A stretch of DNA of 5,499 bases from Hyphomicrobiales bacterium (GCA_017304505.1 JAFKKQ010000311.1:1-5499); one strand, 5' to 3'. Counted from the first letter of the stretch, positions 1-5,383 are shown. Notes: generated by a model not told the origin, from the sequence alone. Numbers and translations: made by a program.

Positions 1-1
1 G

Positions 2-373
2 ATCGGGCTCGGCGCGGCTATCGACTATGTCAATTCCATCGGCAAGGCGCGCATCCGCGCACACGAGGCGGCGGTGTCAGCTTATGCTCACGAGCGGCTG
101 CGCGAATTGAATTCGATCCGCATTTTCGGCAGCGCGAAGGACAAGGGTCCCATCGTTTCGTTTGAGATGAAGGGTGCGCATCCGCACGACGTTGCCACGA
201 TCATCGACCGGGCCGGCGTCGCCGTACGTGCCGGAACCCATTGCGTGATGCCGCTGCTCAACCGATATGGTGTGACGGCCACATGCCGGGCGTCGTTCGG
301 GCTCTATAACACCCGGGAGGAGGTCGATATCCTCGCTCGCGCGCTGGTCAAGGCGCAGGAAATTTTCGCATGA
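2..373 (+). CDS. sufS: SufS cysteine desulfurase, C-terminal part (5' end outside window)
   Basis: This is the last 123 codons of a class II (SufS/CsdA-type) PLP-dependent cysteine desulfurase, which removes sulfur from L-cysteine as an enzyme persulfide and passes it to the SUF cluster-assembly scaffold in the cytoplasm. The reading frame is open from the window edge to TGA at 371-373. The diagnostic segment is RAGTHCVMPLL, where the cysteine (codon 242-244) matches the persulfide-forming catalytic Cys of SufS. It is followed by TCRASFGLYNTREEVD, the conserved C-terminal signature of the family. The PLP lysine and N-terminal domain lie upstream and cannot be checked. A GTG at 74 is only an internal codon, because homology continues upstream of it. 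The next gene starts 28 bp downstream on the same strand, as expected inside a suf operon. The final codons (EIFA-stop) are duplicated in tandem just past the stop. Confidence 0.93.
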   Translation: MGLGAAIDYVNSIGKARIRAHEAAVSAYAHERLRELNSIRIFGSAKDKGPIVSFEMKGAHPHDVATIIDRAGVAVRAGTHCVMPLLNRYGVTATCRASFGLYNTREEVDILARALVKAQEIFA

Positions 374-388
374 GAAATTTTCGCATGA
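359..388 (+). repeat. Perfect 15-bp tandem duplication over the sufS stop codon
   Basis: The 15-mer GAAATTTTCGCATGA occurs at 359-373 and again directly at 374-388, with no mismatch and no spacer. The first copy encodes the last four SufS residues plus the stop. The second repeats the same codons and a second in-frame TGA. Flanking bases do not extend the match, so it looks like one recent slippage or duplication event of exactly five codons. It does not alter the SufS product, since the first stop is kept, but it lengthens the gap to the DUF59 gene by 15 bp. Confidence 0.95.
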
Positions 389-405
389 ACAGGGTGCTCG
401 GATGA
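370..405 (+). other. Mini-ORF bridging sufS and the DUF59 gene (possible translational coupler)
   Basis: An 11-codon ORF (MRNFRMNRVLG) starts with ATG at 370-372, overlapping the sufS stop as ATGA (370-373). It ends with TGA at 403-405, overlapping the DUF59 start as ATGA (402-405). The three frames differ (sufS frame 2, mini-ORF frame 1, DUF59 frame 3), so terminating ribosomes could in principle restart twice and pass from sufS into the next gene without leaving the mRNA. A second in-frame ATG at 385, from the other repeat copy, gives a 6-codon version. No independent Shine-Dalgarno sequence precedes the mini-ORF. Such a short ORF can arise by chance, so a functional role is inference. Confidence 0.3.
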
Positions 406-782
406 CCGAAGAACCGGTCCACAGGCGTGAAGACGTCGATATCGAGAACAAGGCGACGTCGCTGCCCGAGGCGGAGATCATCCGGATGACGGATGACATC
501 GTGGCTGCGCTCAAGACGGTCTACGATCCCGAAATCCCGGCCGATATCTACGAGCTTGGCTTGATTTATCGGGTCGATATCGAGGACGACCGCTCGGTGA
601 AGGTCGAGATGACTCTGACCACGCCGAATTGTCCGTCGGCGGGAGAGTTGCCGCAGATGGTGGAGGATGCGATTGCGACCGTGCAGGGCGTGAGCGCCGC
701 CAGCGTCAACGTGGTCTGGGACCCGCCGTGGGATCCGAGCCGGATGTCGGATGAGGCTCGCCTTGTGCTCAATATGTGGTGA
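402..782 (+). CDS. sufT: SUF-associated Fe-S assembly protein, MIP18/DUF59 (SufT-like)
   Basis: This is a complete 126-residue cytoplasmic protein of the MIP18/DUF59 family, the type encoded in many suf operons and thought to assist maturation or transfer of Fe-S clusters. The family core is clear: DPEIP (42-46), DIYELGLIY (48-56), TLTTPNCP with the conserved Cys77, a GELP turn (81-84) and DPPWDPSRMS (107-116) near the C-terminus. The first 25 or so residues form a charged, poorly conserved extension, common in alphaproteobacterial members. The ATG at 402 has only a weak AGGG Shine-Dalgarno (391-394), so translation may depend on coupling from sufS through the mini-ORF before it. PaaD of the phenylacetate pathway shares the fold, but the suf neighbours favour the Fe-S role. 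The precise biochemical activity of this family is not settled, and sufT is used here as a convenience name. Confidence 0.88.
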   Translation: MTEEPVHRREDVDIENKATSLPEAEIIRMTDDIVAALKTVYDPEIPADIYELGLIYRVDIEDDRSVKVEMTLTTPNCPSAGELPQMVEDAIATVQGVSAASVNVVWDPPWDPSRMSDEARLVLNMW

Positions 783-794
783 GTTGCGCGACTC

Positions 795-823
795 TCGCCG
801 GCGCCCTACATAGGTGTCGGCGA
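795..823 (+). other. Hairpin between the DUF59 gene and sufA (attenuator or weak terminator candidate)
   Basis: Arms 795-805 and 813-823 pair over 11 bp around a 7-nt loop (CTACATA). As + strand RNA all positions pair if two G-U wobbles are allowed; as DNA the arms have two mismatches. A T-rich stretch (829-839) follows, but five bases after the stem rather than directly, so it is not a classic intrinsic terminator. It could trim readthrough from sufS-DUF59 into sufA, or protect the upstream mRNA 3' end. Confidence 0.4.
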
Positions 824-828
824 AGGCA

Positions 829-858
829 TTGTTATTTTTGAGTTATTGCAGGTCTAAA
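829..858 (+). promoter_or_regulatory. Weak sigma70-like promoter candidate before sufA
   Basis: TTGTTA (829-834) and TCTAAA (853-858) are each 4/6 matches to the -35 and -10 consensus, 18 bp apart, within an unusually AT-rich patch of this GC-rich window. If real, transcription would begin near 865, about 28 nt before the sufA start. This would fit with sufA having its own strong Shine-Dalgarno and a hairpin upstream. The match is weak and alphaproteobacterial promoters vary, so this is only a candidate. No recognisable Irr or IscR/RirA-type operator was seen in the gap. Confidence 0.2.
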
Positions 859-879
859 CGCGACTTCGGCGATCGAGGC

Positions 880-886
880 AAGGAGG
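880..886 (+). promoter_or_regulatory. Strong ribosome binding site of sufA
   Basis: AAGGAGG lies 7 nt before the ATG at 894 and fixes that start. An out-of-frame ATG at 889 is too close to the site. This is much stronger than the site of the preceding DUF59 gene, suggesting independent and efficient initiation. Confidence 0.75.
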
Positions 887-893
887 CAATGCA

Positions 894-1277
894 ATGGCGA
901 CGGCCCGGCCAAGACCCCAAGTGATGCGCCTCTCAGAGGCCGCTGCCACGCGCATCAAGGAATTGATGTCGAAGTCGGACCGGCCGATCGCGGCGCTGCG
1001 TGTCGGCGTCAAGAACGGCGGCAGCGCCGGCATGGAATACACGATGGAGTATGTCGAGAACGTGGGGCCGACCGACGAGGTGGTCGAGGACAAGGGCGTG
1101 AAGCTTTTGGTCGATCCAAAAGCCGTGATGTTCCTGATCGGCACTGAGATGGATTGGAAGGTCGACAAGTTGTCGTCGCAGTTCGTGTTCAACAATCCGA
1201 ACCAGACGTCCGCCTGCGGTTGCGGCGAGTCCGTGCTGCTGACGCCCGCCAAGGGCGAGACGGCGGAAGCGCACTAA
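894..1277 (+). CDS. sufA: A-type Fe-S carrier (SufA/IscA/HesB family) with a Cys-to-Ser change
   Basis: This complete 127-residue protein of the HesB/IscA/SufA family belongs to the carriers that receive Fe-S clusters from the scaffold and deliver them to target apoproteins. The family outline is clear: LSEAAATRIKELM (13-25), LRVGVKNGG (35-43), AGMEYTMEY (45-53), GVKLLVDPKA (68-77) and a C-terminal SACGCGES (106-113). Family members normally bind clusters with three cysteines in a C-X63-C-X-C pattern. Here Cys108 and Cys110 are present, but the first position, exactly 64 residues before Cys108, is Ser44 (codon AGC, 1023-1025). AGC is one base from the Cys codon TGC. The short N-terminal extension with ARPRPQVM is usual for rhizobial relatives. 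The symbol sufA is chosen because the gene closes a suf cluster; IscA or ErpA class cannot be excluded. It converges on the GGDEF gene with a 36-bp gap and no clear terminator. Confidence 0.9.
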   Translation: MATARPRPQVMRLSEAAATRIKELMSKSDRPIAALRVGVKNGGSAGMEYTMEYVENVGPTDEVVEDKGVKLLVDPKAVMFLIGTEMDWKVDKLSSQFVFNNPNQTSACGCGESVLLTPAKGETAEAH

Positions 1278-1313
1278 GCCTCAGCCGACCTCGAGCGGAG
1301 ACGATCGCACGGG

Positions 1314-2378
1314 TCAGGCGACTTTGGATTCGATAATCCCGACGAATTCAGGGTCGGTTTCGCAGATCACGCGGTTGCGGCCGTGGTGCTTGGCGGCATA
1401 GAGGCACGTGTCGGCGCGTGCGATCAGCGTTTCGGCGGTGTCGCCCCGGCGTGCGGTTGCAACGCCGAACGACACTGTCACGCGGCCGAGGCTCTGGCCC
1501 GTTGAGCGCTTGAGCAGTTCCTTCGACATCACTGCGCGGCGGATGTGATCGGCAACCGTGAGTGCGGAACGCAACACGGTGTTCGGCAGGACAACAGCGA
1601 ACTCCTCGCCGCCGTAGCGTGCGGCGATGTCCTGCCCCTTGACGTTCTGACTGAGCGACATGGCGACGAGGCGAAGGACCTGGTCGCCGGTCAGATGACC
1701 CCAGGTGTCGTTGAACGATTTGAAGTGGTCGATATCGGCCATGATCAGCGACAGCGGCTCGCTGCGTTCCTCGGCCTCGGCCATCGCCAGCTTCAGCCGG
1801 TCGTCAAAGTGCTTGCGGTTGGCGAGGTTGGTCAGCGGATCGGTCAGGCTCTCGCTGCGGACGGTGGCCAGATCCTCTTGAAGCTGGTTGATCTCCTCGC
1901 GCGACGTCTGAAGCCGCTGCTCCAGCGTCCGGTTGGTCTGCATCATTTCATTCGCAGTCGCCACCAGGCTTTCGACGATCATGCGCAGTCCGTCGCGATC
2001 CTTGATCGTGTGCAATTCGTCGGAAACTGAACTCAGGTTTTCCGTGTAGGTGCTAGCCGAACCGACTGCGGTATCGATCATGGCCATCACCTGATCGATC
2101 TCGTCCATCACCCGTGAGCCGACGTTGCCGATTTGCTCATCGAGGCGGGCGGCGGAAATGTAGGTGGCGTAAACGTGGTCGAGATCGGCTTCCGTGAGCG
2201 TGCCGTTCTTCGCCAGCGTTTCGTTGATGACCTGATTGAGTGTGGGATTGTAGCCGGTGGCGTAGGTGTACCAGATCTCGTAGTTGCGGGGGATGGCCGG
2301 TTGCCGGAGCGATCTGATCTGCCCCAGCGCGATGTCGGCATAAGCCATCGTGCGTTCGTGCTCTCCCGGCTCCGACAT
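1314..2378 (-). CDS. Soluble GGDEF diguanylate cyclase
   Basis: The gene encodes a predicted cytoplasmic diguanylate cyclase that makes the second messenger c-di-GMP from two GTP. From the chosen start (354 residues) the order is: an alpha-helical N-terminal region with RNYEIWYTYATGYNP (about 31-45), a glutamine/glutamate-rich probable coiled coil (about 145-175), then a GGDEF domain (about 179-341). The domain shows TDPLTNLANR, the metal-binding Asp in MADIDHFKSFND (Asp215), the active-site loop RYGGEEF (GGEEF at 256-260), and VSFGVA. The inhibitory-site motif RxxD is replaced by KGQD (247-250). No transmembrane segment is visible, and the layout recalls the Caulobacter DgcB type. Start choice: ATG at 2378 begins MSEPGEHERT, which resembles relatives, and has a GGGGA element about 11 nt upstream. 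An in-frame ATG at 2396 would add six residues but has no Shine-Dalgarno. ATG at 2348 is a further option. Confidence 0.92.
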   Translation of the reverse strand: MSEPGEHERTMAYADIALGQIRSLRQPAIPRNYEIWYTYATGYNPTLNQVINETLAKNGTLTEADLDHVYATYISAARLDEQIGNVGSRVMDEIDQVMAMIDTAVGSASTYTENLSSVSDELHTIKDRDGLRMIVESLVATANEMMQTNRTLEQRLQTSREEINQLQEDLATVRSESLTDPLTNLANRKHFDDRLKLAMAEAEERSEPLSLIMADIDHFKSFNDTWGHLTGDQVLRLVAMSLSQNVKGQDIAARYGGEEFAVVLPNTVLRSALTVADHIRRAVMSKELLKRSTGQSLGRVTVSFGVATARRGDTAETLIARADTCLYAAKHHGRNRVICETDPEFVGIIESKVA

Positions 2379-2413
2379 TGTTTTATCTATCCCCATGCCG
2401 CGGCCGGACGCGG

Positions 2414-2453
2414 TCGATATCGATCAATCCATTGCGGCGACCAGAGATCGCCG
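2414..2453. promoter_or_regulatory. Dyad elements upstream of the GGDEF gene
   Basis: The short gap upstream of the cyclase holds a perfect 10-bp palindrome TCGATATCGA (2414-2423) and a perfect 6-bp hairpin (CGGCGA 2435-2440 / TCGCCG 2448-2453, 7-nt loop). Either could be an operator or leader structure for the cyclase. No convincing -35/-10 pair was found on the minus strand here. Short dyads are common in GC-rich DNA, so the call is tentative. Confidence 0.2.
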
Positions 2454-2473
2454 GAGATTGGTCACGGATAGGT

Positions 2474-2508
2474 AAAAAGCCGGTAAATTTCGAACGTTTC
2501 GGCTTTTT
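2474..2508 (-). terminator. Terminator-like hairpin at the helicase stop codon
   Basis: Perfect 9-bp arms AAAAAGCCG (2474-2482) and CGGCTTTTT (2500-2508) flank a 17-nt loop. Read on the minus strand, the stem begins with the last base of the helicase TGA and ends in a run of five U, as in an intrinsic terminator. Because the arms are A- and T-tracts, the same hairpin would also end in U on the plus strand, although no gene needs it there. The GC core is only four pairs and the loop is long, so termination may be partial, allowing some readthrough into the cyclase gene 96 bp downstream. Confidence 0.6.
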
Positions 2509-3965
2509 CAAGCCTTGCTTCGCACCGGCCTGAGCAGGAACGCCGGCAGATGTCCTCCGGATTGTTCGAGCGGCTCGTGCAGGCGGGGAGGGGGCGGGGC
2601 GGGGCGCCGTCGTGCCTCGTCGATCCGGGTGACCGGTGCCCTGTGGCCTGCCGGCGCCGTATGGCCGTTCTGCCCTTGGCGGGCCGCCGCCGGCTGCCGT
2701 TGATCGGGGGGGCGGTGATGCTGCTCCTCGTCGCGCGGCGTGCGATGCCGATGGCGGCCGCCGCCACGTCCGTTGCGGCGAGGTTCGCGATGGTCGTCCG
2801 AGGCTTCGGAGCGATCTGCCGCCGGGTCGGTGTCAGCATGAGCCGTATCGGCAACCCAAGCGATGTCCTGGCCGATCAGCTTCTCGATCGTCGTGATCGC
2901 CTTGCTGTCCGCCGGACCGACAATGGTAATCGCGGTGCCGGTCTTGCCGGCACGCCCGGTTCGGCCGATGCGGTGAACGTAATCGTCAGCATGGACGGGG
3001 ACGTCGAAATTGAAGACGTGGCTCACGTCCGGGATATCGAGGCCGCGGGCAGCGACGTCGGAGGCGACGAGCAGCGTCACCGTGCCGTTGCGGAATGAAT
3101 CGAGGGCTGCGGTGCGCGCCGATTGATCCATGTCGCCGTGCAAGGCAGCGGCGTTGAAGCCGTGGCGGACCAGCGAGCGGTGGAGCTGTGCGACGTCGCG
3201 CTTGCGGTTGCAGAAAACGATGGCGTTCTTGAAGCTGTCCGCTCCACGGATCAGGCGGCGCAGCGTGTCGCGCTTTTCGTGGGATTCGCGGCCGGACTTC
3301 ACGAGTCGTTGTGTGATCGAAGAAACCGTGCTGGCCGGTTTCGCCACTTCGACCTTCACTGGATTGTGCAGGAACTGCTCGGTGATGTGCCGGATCTCCG
3401 GCGGCATGGTGGCGGTGAAGAACAGCGTCTGGCGAGTGAACGGGACGAGCTTGCAGATGCGCTCGATGTCGGGGATGAAGCCCATGTCGAGCATGCGGTC
3501 GGCTTCGTCGATGACCAGCAATTCGACGCTGGACATCAGCAGCCGGCCGCGTTCGAAATGGTCGAGCAGGCGGCCCGGCGTTGCAATCAGAACATCGACG
3601 CCGCGCATCAGCTTGGCGTCCTGATCGTCAAAAGAAACGCCCCCGATGATGAGGGCGACGTTGAGTTTGTGGTTCTTGCCGCACATGTCGAAGTTTTCTT
3701 GGACCTGTGCGGCGAGTTCGCGGGTGGGCTCCAGGATCAGCGTTCGCGGCATGCGCGCCCGGGCGCGGCCCTGCTCCAGCATGGTGAGCATCGGCAGGGT
3801 GAAGGCGGCGGTCTTGCCGGTACCGGTCTGGGCGATGCCGAGAACATCGCGCCGCGCCAGCACATGGGGGATCGCCTGTTCCTGGATCGGGGTGGGGGTG
3901 GTGTAGCCGGCCGCTTCGACGGCGGCGAGAACCTTGTCGGACAAGCCGAGATTGGAAAAGGGCAT
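2508..3965 (-). CDS. rhlE: DEAD-box ATP-dependent RNA helicase, RhlE-like
   Basis: This 485-residue DEAD-box RNA helicase uses ATP to unwind short RNA duplexes, typically in ribosome assembly, mRNA decay or cold adaptation. All core motifs are intact: Q motif GYTTPTPIQEQAIP (20-33), Walker A AQTGTGKT (45-52), PTRELA (80-85), TPGR (129-132), DEAD (153-156), TAT (184-186), IVFCN (249-253), ASDVAARGLDIP (301-312) and HRIGRTGRAG (331-340). The start MPFSNLGL and core resemble RhlE. After about residue 375 comes a disordered Arg/His/Pro-rich tail, including PAPPPP (455-460), which ends in HLPAFLLRPV (472-481), a terminal peptide I recall from related rhizobial helicases. The tail is probably an RNA-binding or partner-binding arm. 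ATG at 3965 has a modest GAGG 6 bp upstream. A hairpin terminator follows the stop. CsdA- or SrmB-type naming is possible; the exact cellular role is not visible. Confidence 0.93.
   Translation of the reverse strand: MPFSNLGLSDKVLAAVEAAGYTTPTPIQEQAIPHVLARRDVLGIAQTGTGKTAAFTLPMLTMLEQGRARARMPRTLILEPTRELAAQVQENFDMCGKNHKLNVALIIGGVSFDDQDAKLMRGVDVLIATPGRLLDHFERGRLLMSSVELLVIDEADRMLDMGFIPDIERICKLVPFTRQTLFFTATMPPEIRHITEQFLHNPVKVEVAKPASTVSSITQRLVKSGRESHEKRDTLRRLIRGADSFKNAIVFCNRKRDVAQLHRSLVRHGFNAAALHGDMDQSARTAALDSFRNGTVTLLVASDVAARGLDIPDVSHVFNFDVPVHADDYVHRIGRTGRAGKTGTAITIVGPADSKAITTIEKLIGQDIAWVADTAHADTDPAADRSEASDDHREPRRNGRGGGRHRHRTPRDEEQHHRPPDQRQPAAARQGQNGHTAPAGHRAPVTRIDEARRRPAPPPPRLHEPLEQSGGHLPAFLLRPVRSKA
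2585..2604 (+). other. G-quadruplex-forming motif inside the helicase gene
   Basis: Four runs of guanine (2585-2588, 2590-2594, 2596-2599, 2601-2604), each at least four long, are separated by single bases. This is close to the ideal pattern for a very stable four-tetrad, short-loop quadruplex. It lies on the + strand, which is the template for the helicase, so the mRNA carries the C-rich complement encoding the PAPPPP stretch of the tail. Formation in the cell is not shown. Confidence 0.6.
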
Positions 3966-4067
3966 AAAGCCTCGAGTCGGGACCGCCCGGAGCCGCGCCG
4001 GATCACGAGTACGACGGTTATGCGCGGGAATGGCGGTCGAATCTCTACCATTCGTACCGTTGGCTGA

Positions 4068-4095
4068 AACATAGGGACCGGGCGCCGAAAGTCAA
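4068..4095 (-). promoter_or_regulatory. Sigma70-type promoter candidate for the helicase
   Basis: On the minus strand, TTGACT (4095-4090; 5/6 to consensus) and TATGTT (4073-4068; 4/6) are separated by 16 bp. Transcription would start near 4061 and give a leader of about 95 nt before the helicase ATG at 3965. Long leaders are known for cold-responsive RNA helicase genes in other bacteria, so this leader might be regulatory. That is inference, and no strong leader structure was found beyond a 4-bp CGGG/CCCG stem near the start codon. Confidence 0.45.
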
Positions 4096-4206
4096 TGGTT
4101 TCGCGGCGGTTTCGGTTAAATCACATCGGTTTTATGAGCCTGCGTCGTCGGGGAAGGCGCGACCGCTTGGCAATCGACTTTGGCCGGGATTTGGTTACGT
4201 TTACCG

Positions 4207-4235
4207 GCGGCGAATGATGCCGCAAGCGAGGGAGG
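4207..4235 (+). promoter_or_regulatory. Leader hairpin and ribosome binding site of the Bug gene
   Basis: GGAGG (4231-4235) lies 7 nt before the ATG at 4243 and selects this start over the longer in-frame ORF beginning near 4180. The start also gives a textbook signal peptide. Just upstream, GCGGC (4207-4211) and GCCGC (4219-4223) form a small hairpin with a 7-nt loop. No confident -35/-10 pair was found on the + strand in the rest of the 277-bp gap between helicase and Bug gene. A TTGGCA at 4167 lacks a partner at the correct distance. Confidence 0.6.
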
Positions 4236-4242
4236 ATGTCGT

Positions 4243-5244
4243 ATGAAAACAACGAGATTGGGGAGCCTGTTGCAAGGCGCGGCCGTGGGTGTTGTGGCCG
4301 CGCTTGCAATGGCGGCAGCGCCGGCCCTTGCCCAGGGCAACACGGCCGGCAGCTATCCGAGCAAGCCGATCAGGATCATCATTCCGTTCGCCGCCGGCGG
4401 CGGCAACGACCTGATCGCGCGTCTGGTGGCTCCGAAGTTCTCCGAATTTCTCGGGCAGACGGTCATCCTCGAGAACAAGCCCGGTGCCGGCGGACGGCTC
4501 GGGGCGGATTTCGTGATGCACCAGCCCCATGACGGCTACACGGTGTTCATGGGCGCAAGCGGGGCGATGTCGATTGCGGCCGCGATCTACCCCAATCTCA
4601 CCTATCACCCGACCAAGACCTACGAACCGCTGTCGATGATCGCGAACTTCCCGCTCATCATGGTGATTCCGAAGGATCATCCGGCCAAGAACGTGAAGGA
4701 ACTGGCCGAGTGGGCGAAGAAGAACCCGTCCAAGGCCAACTATGCGGCGACCTCGCCTGCCTTCATCATCCCGAGCGAAACACTCAAGCTTGAGACCGGC
4801 ATGCCGGGAACGATGATCCCCTACAAGAGCAGCAACGAAATGGTGCTGAGCGTGATGCAGGGGCAGACGCTGTTTGCCATCGCCGACGGCCCCCCGATCA
4901 TCCCGCAGGTCGAGGGCAAGAACGTGCGCGCGCTGGCGGTGACCGGCTCGAAGCGGTCGGAGTCGCTGCCTGACGTGCCGAGCATGGCCGAGCAGGGCTT
5001 CCCTGGCGTCAATACGCATCTCTGGACCGGGTTCTTTGTGGCGAAGGGCACGCCGAAGCCGATCGTCGACAAGCTCGAAGCGGCACTGCGCAAGGCCATC
5101 GTCGATCCCGGGGTGAGCGCCGGCCTCAAGCGCATGGCGATCAATCCGGGCGGCGGCTCGGCGGCGGAATTCCGCGCCATGATCGACAAGGATATCGAGG
5201 GCTATGTCTCGATCGTGAAGAAGGCCCATCTGAAGTTCAACTGA
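4243..5244 (+). CDS. Bug/TctC-family periplasmic solute-binding protein
   Basis: The product is a 333-residue tripartite tricarboxylate transporter (TTT) substrate-binding receptor of the Bug family. These proteins capture organic acids, amino acids or aromatic carboxylates in the periplasm for TctA/TctB-type permeases. The N-terminus is a clear Sec signal: basic MKTTRLG, a hydrophobic alanine-rich core, and cleavage predicted after APALA at residue 30. The mature protein begins with the family signature YPSKPIRIIIPFAAGGGNDLIAR (38-60, as two linked blocks), then ENKPGAGG (77-84) and HDGYT (96-100). Later it has the usual LPDVPSMAEQG and a C-terminal helical region. Length matches the family. 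No membrane-component gene is beside it, which is common for Bug proteins. A hairpin terminator follows, and then a probable pobA, which hints at an aromatic ligand. The true ligand cannot be read from sequence. Confidence 0.92.
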   Translation: MKTTRLGSLLQGAAVGVVAALAMAAAPALAQGNTAGSYPSKPIRIIIPFAAGGGNDLIARLVAPKFSEFLGQTVILENKPGAGGRLGADFVMHQPHDGYTVFMGASGAMSIAAAIYPNLTYHPTKTYEPLSMIANFPLIMVIPKDHPAKNVKELAEWAKKNPSKANYAATSPAFIIPSETLKLETGMPGTMIPYKSSNEMVLSVMQGQTLFAIADGPPIIPQVEGKNVRALAVTGSKRSESLPDVPSMAEQGFPGVNTHLWTGFFVAKGTPKPIVDKLEAALRKAIVDPGVSAGLKRMAINPGGGSAAEFRAMIDKDIEGYVSIVKKAHLKFN

Positions 5245-5253
5245 ATGGATCGC

Positions 5254-5267
5254 GCGGCTTTTGCCGC
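5254..5267 (+). other. Small hairpin just after the Bug stop codon
   Basis: GCGGC (5254-5258) and GCCGC (5263-5267) pair around a TTTT loop, starting nine bases after the stop. Two more pairs form outside a single C-A mismatch. It may stabilise the mRNA 3' end; the stronger terminator lies further on. Confidence 0.35.
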
Positions 5268-5286
5268 ACGACCTCGAAAGTTCGCG

Positions 5287-5320
5287 CATGCCCCGCCGCA
5301 AGCGGGGCATGATGCGTTTT
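5287..5320 (+). terminator. Intrinsic terminator after the Bug gene
   Basis: A perfect 10-bp GC-rich stem (CATGCCCCGC 5287-5296, GCGGGGCATG 5302-5311) has a 5-nt loop CGCAA and is followed, after five bases, by TTTT (5317-5320). An alternative outer pairing of CGCAT (5285-5289) with ATGCG (5312-5316) would bring the stem directly against the T run. This fits Rho-independent termination of the Bug transcript, making it a separate unit from the downstream hydroxylase gene. The T run is short, so efficiency is uncertain. Confidence 0.65.
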
Positions 5321-5383
5321 AGGCCGTGCGATTTTGCCGGGTGAGGTCTGGAGAAGGGCCATCGAATCCGGCGTCCGTCCCTT

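Noticed and set aside
74..373. GTG at 74 as the start of a short 99-residue gene
   Set aside because: The same frame is open to the window edge with SufS-like sequence upstream, so this is the interior of sufS.
1278..1313. Bidirectional terminator between the convergent sufA and GGDEF genes
   Set aside because: The 36-bp gap has no stem of useful length and no T run on either strand.
2462..2854. Minus-strand 130-codon frame overlapping the helicase tail, considered as evidence for a frameshift
   Set aside because: The helicase frame continues to a plausible conserved end (HLPAFLLRPV) and a terminator directly at its stop, so no frameshift is needed.
3123..4067. Long open frame of 314 codons on the plus strand opposite the helicase
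   Set aside because: It is fully antisense to intact DEAD-box motifs, shows no recognisable domain, and runs into the helicase upstream region; a shadow frame.
4167..4184. TTGGCA...TTGGC as a sigma54 (-24/-12) promoter for the Bug gene
   Set aside because: The GG and GC elements are 12 bp apart rather than the required 10, and the flanking bases do not match.
4180..4242. Longer N-terminus for the Bug protein beginning near 4180
   Set aside because: The extra 21 residues would put a non-signal sequence before the signal peptide, and a strong GGAGG supports ATG 4243.
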